In this document: piece by piece, positions 22,760-25,204 of the stretch
How positions within the stretch are numbered: position 1 is the stretch's first letter
How the letters are laid out: each line of letters begins with the position of its first letter
Assembly: GCA_900319895.1 (NCBI GenBank)
Contig: ONQK01000172.1
Coordinates: forward strand, 1 to 25,204
DNA length: 25,204 nt
Source of the DNA: an uncultured Prevotella sp.
GTDB lineage: Bacteria; Bacteroidota; Bacteroidia; Bacteroidales; Bacteroidaceae
Direction of reading: 5' to 3'
Translations under genes and position numbers: made by a program
The notes under the pieces: generated by a model
What the model was told of the DNA's origin: nothing
The model's database searches: none
What the model saw: only the letters and a program-made list of their open reading frames with translations

Positions 22760-24037
22760 ATGGGCAAACCGCTTGCAGAGAGGATGCGCCCCCAGAGCCT
22801 GTCGGATTACATCGGACAGAGGCATTTAGTCGGCGAGGGGGCTGTCTTGCGTAAAATGATTGACGCAGGACACATTAGCTCGTTCATCCTTTGGGGGCCG
22901 CCGGGAGTGGGCAAAACGACTTTGGCGCAGATTGTGGCAAACCAGCTGGAAGTGCCTTTTTATACGCTTAGTGCCGTGACCAGTGGCGTGAAAGATGTAA
23001 GAGAGGTGATTGAAAAGGCGCGCAACGGCAGATTTTTTGATGCGAAATCACCCATCTTGTTCATTGATGAAATCCATCGTTTCTCCAAATCGCAACAAGA
23101 CTCGTTGTTGGGTGCCGTTGAAAAAGGCATCGTGACGCTCATCGGCGCTACAACCGAGAATCCTTCGTTTGAAATCATCCGACCGCTGCTCTCAAGGTGC
23201 CAGCTCTACATCCTTAAATCCCTTGAAAAGGATGATTTGATGGAATTGCTCAACCGTGCCCTGACCAAGGACACAGAATTGCTTCAGCGAAAGATCGAAG
23301 TGCATGAAACCGAGGCCTTGATGCGTTATAGCGGAGGCGATGCGAGAAAATTCCTCAACATCCTCCAACTGGTGGTGGATGCCAACGAGGAGGAAAATTT
23401 GGTCTTAACCAACGAATTGGTGGTTGAGACACTTGATCAAAACCCGCTGGCCTATGATAAAGACGGAGAAATGCATTACGACATCGTGTCGGCATTCATC
23501 AAGAGCATCAGAGGAAGTGACCCCGACGCTGCACTTTACTGGATGGCGCGCATGATTGAGGGTGGTGAAGACCCGCAGTTCATCGCCAGGAGGATGGTCA
23601 TCAGTGCGTCGGAAGACATTGGCCTCGCAAATCCCAACGCCCTCTTGCTTGCGAATGCCGCCTATGACACGGTGATGAAGATCGGGTGGCCGGAAGCCCG
23701 GATTCCATTGGCAGAGGCCGCTGTATATCTGGCTGCCAGCCCTAAAAGTAACTCGGCGTATCTGGCTATCGACAAGGCAATTGCCCTGGTGAGGGAAACC
23801 GGCAATCTGCCCGTCCCGCTGCATCTTCGCAATGCGCCGACGGCCCTCATGAAGGAAATCGGGTATGCAGATGGCTACAAGTATGCACACGATTATCCTG
23901 AAAATTTCGTACAACAGCAATATTTACCCGATGCGTTGGCAAATCGCCGGATTTGGAATGCACAACATACACCTAATGAGGAAAAATTATATAGGAAGAT
24001 GTTGGACAATTGGGGTGAAAAATATAAAAATGACTAA
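22760..24037 (+). CDS. rarA: Replication-associated recombination protein A (AAA+ ATPase)
   Basis: RarA/MgsA acts at stalled replication forks, where it can open duplex ends and aid recovery; it resembles the clamp-loader family. With the start at 22760 (MGKPLAERMRPQSLSDYIGQ, the family-typical N-terminus) it has 425 residues. Walker A is GPPGVGKTT (46-54), Walker B FIDEIHRF (101-108), and sensor 1 lies in TTENPSFE (131-138). The C-terminal tetramerisation part includes PDAALYWMARMIEGGEDP and the ARRMVISASEDIGLANP signature. The frame runs 18 codons further upstream, but that stretch contains the promoter. The dehydrogenase gene follows after 19 nt, so they probably form an operon. Confidence 0.95.
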   Translation: MGKPLAERMRPQSLSDYIGQRHLVGEGAVLRKMIDAGHISSFILWGPPGVGKTTLAQIVANQLEVPFYTLSAVTSGVKDVREVIEKARNGRFFDAKSPILFIDEIHRFSKSQQDSLLGAVEKGIVTLIGATTENPSFEIIRPLLSRCQLYILKSLEKDDLMELLNRALTKDTELLQRKIEVHETEALMRYSGGDARKFLNILQLVVDANEEENLVLTNELVVETLDQNPLAYDKDGEMHYDIVSAFIKSIRGSDPDAALYWMARMIEGGEDPQFIARRMVISASEDIGLANPNALLLANAAYDTVMKIGWPEARIPLAEAAVYLAASPKSNSAYLAIDKAIALVRETGNLPVPLHLRNAPTALMKEIGYADGYKYAHDYPENFVQQQYLPDALANRRIWNAQHTPNEEKLYRKMLDNWGEKYKND

Positions 24038-24056
24038 AATAAAAGAAAGGAAAACG

Positions 24057-25013
24057 ATGAAAATAGTTGTTCTAGACGGATATAGCGTTAATCCAGGAGA
24101 CCTGACATGGGATGCGCTGACCCAGTTCGGTGAAATGATGGTGTATGACCGCACGGAAGACGGTGAGGTCGTTGAACGGGTGAAGGATGCCGAAATCGTC
24201 CTGACCAATAAGGTCGCTATCACCCAAAAACACCTGGTGGAACTACCCAAACTGAAATACATCGGGGTGCTGGCGACGGGCTATAATATCGTCGACATCG
24301 CCGCGGCAAAGGAAAATGGCGTGGTGGTGACCAACGTGCCTGCTTATAGTACCAATAGCGTGGCGCAGATGACTTTTGCCCACATCCTCAACATCACCAA
24401 TCGGATTGGCCACTATGCCCGGCAAAACTCTGAGGGAAGATGGAGCCAAGGCAAAGACTTCTGCTATTGGGACACGCCGCTCAACGAATTGGCTGGAAAG
24501 GTCATGGGCATCGTCGGACTAGGGACAATAGGGATGAAAGTGGCAAGGATTGCCCATGAATTTGGCATGGACGTGTTTGCATACACGAGTAAAAATTCCG
24601 CCGACCTGCCAGAGGGCATCCAAAAAACGACGTTGGACGGACTGTGGGGCATCAGTGATGTCTTGACGCTACACTGTCCCCTTACCGATGAGACCAAGGG
24701 AATCATCAATGCCACGTCAATCAAGAAGATGAAGCGCGGTGCCATCCTTGTTAATACGGGAAGAGGCGCACTGGTCAATGAGGCCGATGTCGCTGATGCC
24801 CTCAACAAAGGCATGCTCGGCGGTTACGGGGCAGATGTCATGTGTCAAGAGCCGCCGCAAAAGGACAATCCGCTGTTGACTGCCAAAAATGCATTCCTGA
24901 CACCGCACATTGCGTGGGCTACCTATGAGGCTCGCCTGCGGTTGATGGATGTCGTTGCCTCAAACATCGGCGCTTTTTTAGAGGGAAATCCAGTAAATGT
25001 GGTCAATAAATAG
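24057..25013 (+). CDS. D-2-hydroxyacid dehydrogenase (glycerate dehydrogenase/hydroxypyruvate reductase-like)
   Basis: An NAD(P)-dependent reductase of 318 residues from MKIVVLDGYSVNPGDLTWDA; the frame extends upstream into rarA, but this start restores the usual family N-terminus. The catalytic triad is complete: Arg236 (NTGRGALVNE), Glu265 (DVMCQEPP) and His284 (LTPHIAWATYEAR). The dinucleotide motif is GLGTIG (154-159). The residue that is Asp in NAD-specific members is Thr177 (VFAYTSKN), which may mean NADP(H) preference; this is inference. The closest familiar activities are hydroxypyruvate or glyoxylate reduction, but substrate cannot be fixed from sequence. It contrasts with the SerA-type enzyme at 16002, which has Asp162 for NAD and Lys in place of the catalytic His. 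Confidence 0.92.
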   Translation: MKIVVLDGYSVNPGDLTWDALTQFGEMMVYDRTEDGEVVERVKDAEIVLTNKVAITQKHLVELPKLKYIGVLATGYNIVDIAAAKENGVVVTNVPAYSTNSVAQMTFAHILNITNRIGHYARQNSEGRWSQGKDFCYWDTPLNELAGKVMGIVGLGTIGMKVARIAHEFGMDVFAYTSKNSADLPEGIQKTTLDGLWGISDVLTLHCPLTDETKGIINATSIKKMKRGAILVNTGRGALVNEADVADALNKGMLGGYGADVMCQEPPQKDNPLLTAKNAFLTPHIAWATYEARLRLMDVVASNIGAFLEGNPVNVVNK

Positions 25014-25062
25014 CTGAAAACAGCATATTTTCAAGAAAATTGAGAAAAAAACGAAAAAAAAT

Positions 25063-25093
25063 TTTGGTAAATACAAAAAAGTGACTATCTTTG
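25063..25093 (+). promoter_or_regulatory. Promoter of tRNA-Arg(ACG)
   Basis: TTTG (25063-25066), 19 bp, TATCTTTG (25086-25093): an exact match to the Bacteroidota pattern, ending 33 bp before the mature tRNA 5' end. Confidence 0.75.
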
Positions 25094-25126
25094 CACTCGC
25101 AATTCAGAAATGAACGCAAACGGATT

Positions 25127-25200
25127 GGTTCCGTAGCTCAACTGAATAGAGCATCTGACTACGGATCAGAAGGTTGTGGGTTTGAATCCCGCCGGAATCA
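25127..25200 (+). tRNA. tRNA-Arg (anticodon ACG)
   Basis: Acceptor GGTTCCG (25127-25133) pairs with CGGAATC (25193-25199), with discriminator A at 25200. D stem GCTC/GAGC, anticodon stem TCTGA/TCAGA around CTACGGA (anticodon ACG, reads CGN after inosine modification), T stem GTGGG/CCCGC. CCA is not encoded (CAAA follows). Two tertiary positions differ from the usual: A for G19 in the D loop and T for C56 in the T loop, which together keep a Watson-Crick pair. The first 14 bases equal those of the tRNA-Arg(TCT) at the other end of the window. Confidence 0.94.
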
Positions 25201-25204
25201 CAAA

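Noticed and set aside
23865..24056. 64-residue N-terminal extension of the last dehydrogenase
   Set aside because: It overlaps the 3' end of rarA in another frame and precedes a family-typical start at 24057.
25015..25033. TGAAAA/TTTTCA hairpin after the last dehydrogenase gene
   Set aside because: Six A/T-dominated pairs and no T tract; too weak to call a terminator.
380..25200. tRNA-bounded genomic island between the two tRNA-Arg genes
   Set aside because: The interior consists of core genes with native-looking promoters, and there is no integrase or duplicated tRNA 3' end as an attachment repeat.

Overview
The window looks like a chromosomal core segment of a Bacteroidota genome, most likely Prevotella or a close relative. 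Four things support this. (1) The intergenic regions repeatedly carry the Bacteroidota promoter form TTTG - about 20 bp - TAnnTTTG, and strong Shine-Dalgarno sites are rare. (2) The primary sigma factor is the short type without region 1.1, starting MRQLKIQKSITN. (3) The cut-off gene at the left edge ends in a YSIDGQRL...KGVYIVDGKKVVVK-like tail typical of Prevotella surface or secreted proteins. (4) A complete nqrABCDEF sodium pump is present. Taxonomy below phylum is inference.

Layout. 1-146: 3' end of a surface-protein gene, followed by two hairpins and tRNA-Arg(TCT) on the minus strand. 762-6577: nqrA-nqrF, the Na+-translocating NADH:quinone oxidoreductase, closed by a strong terminator. 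6634-7105: a 472-bp gene-free stretch holding an array of almost twelve 11-bp repeats in front of gyrA. 7106-12181: gyrA and two tightly linked, paralogous, exported TPR proteins of unknown function. 12298-16919: serC and an ACT-less 3-phosphoglycerate dehydrogenase (serine synthesis), separated by a divergent Crp/Fnr regulator-hcp pair (nitrosative stress) with a palindromic operator candidate between them. 17002-22646, all minus strand: rpoD, uvrA, an Asp-rich protein of unknown function and an omega-amidase-type nitrilase. 22760-25013, plus strand: rarA and a D-2-hydroxyacid dehydrogenase. 25127-25200: tRNA-Arg(ACG).

Functionally, the window combines respiration (Nqr), DNA topology and repair (gyrA, uvrA, rarA), transcription (rpoD), serine biosynthesis and an NO-responsive module. 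I see no prophage, insertion sequence, CRISPR array, toxin-antitoxin pair or recognisable defence system. The best leads for something undescribed are the 11-bp phased array ahead of gyrA, the gyrA-TPR-TPR operon, the Asp-rich protein next to the omega-amidase, and the regulatory region between crp/fnr and hcp. Several gene starts were shortened because promoter elements or family-typical N-termini lie inside the longest open frame (crp/fnr, rarA, the last dehydrogenase).
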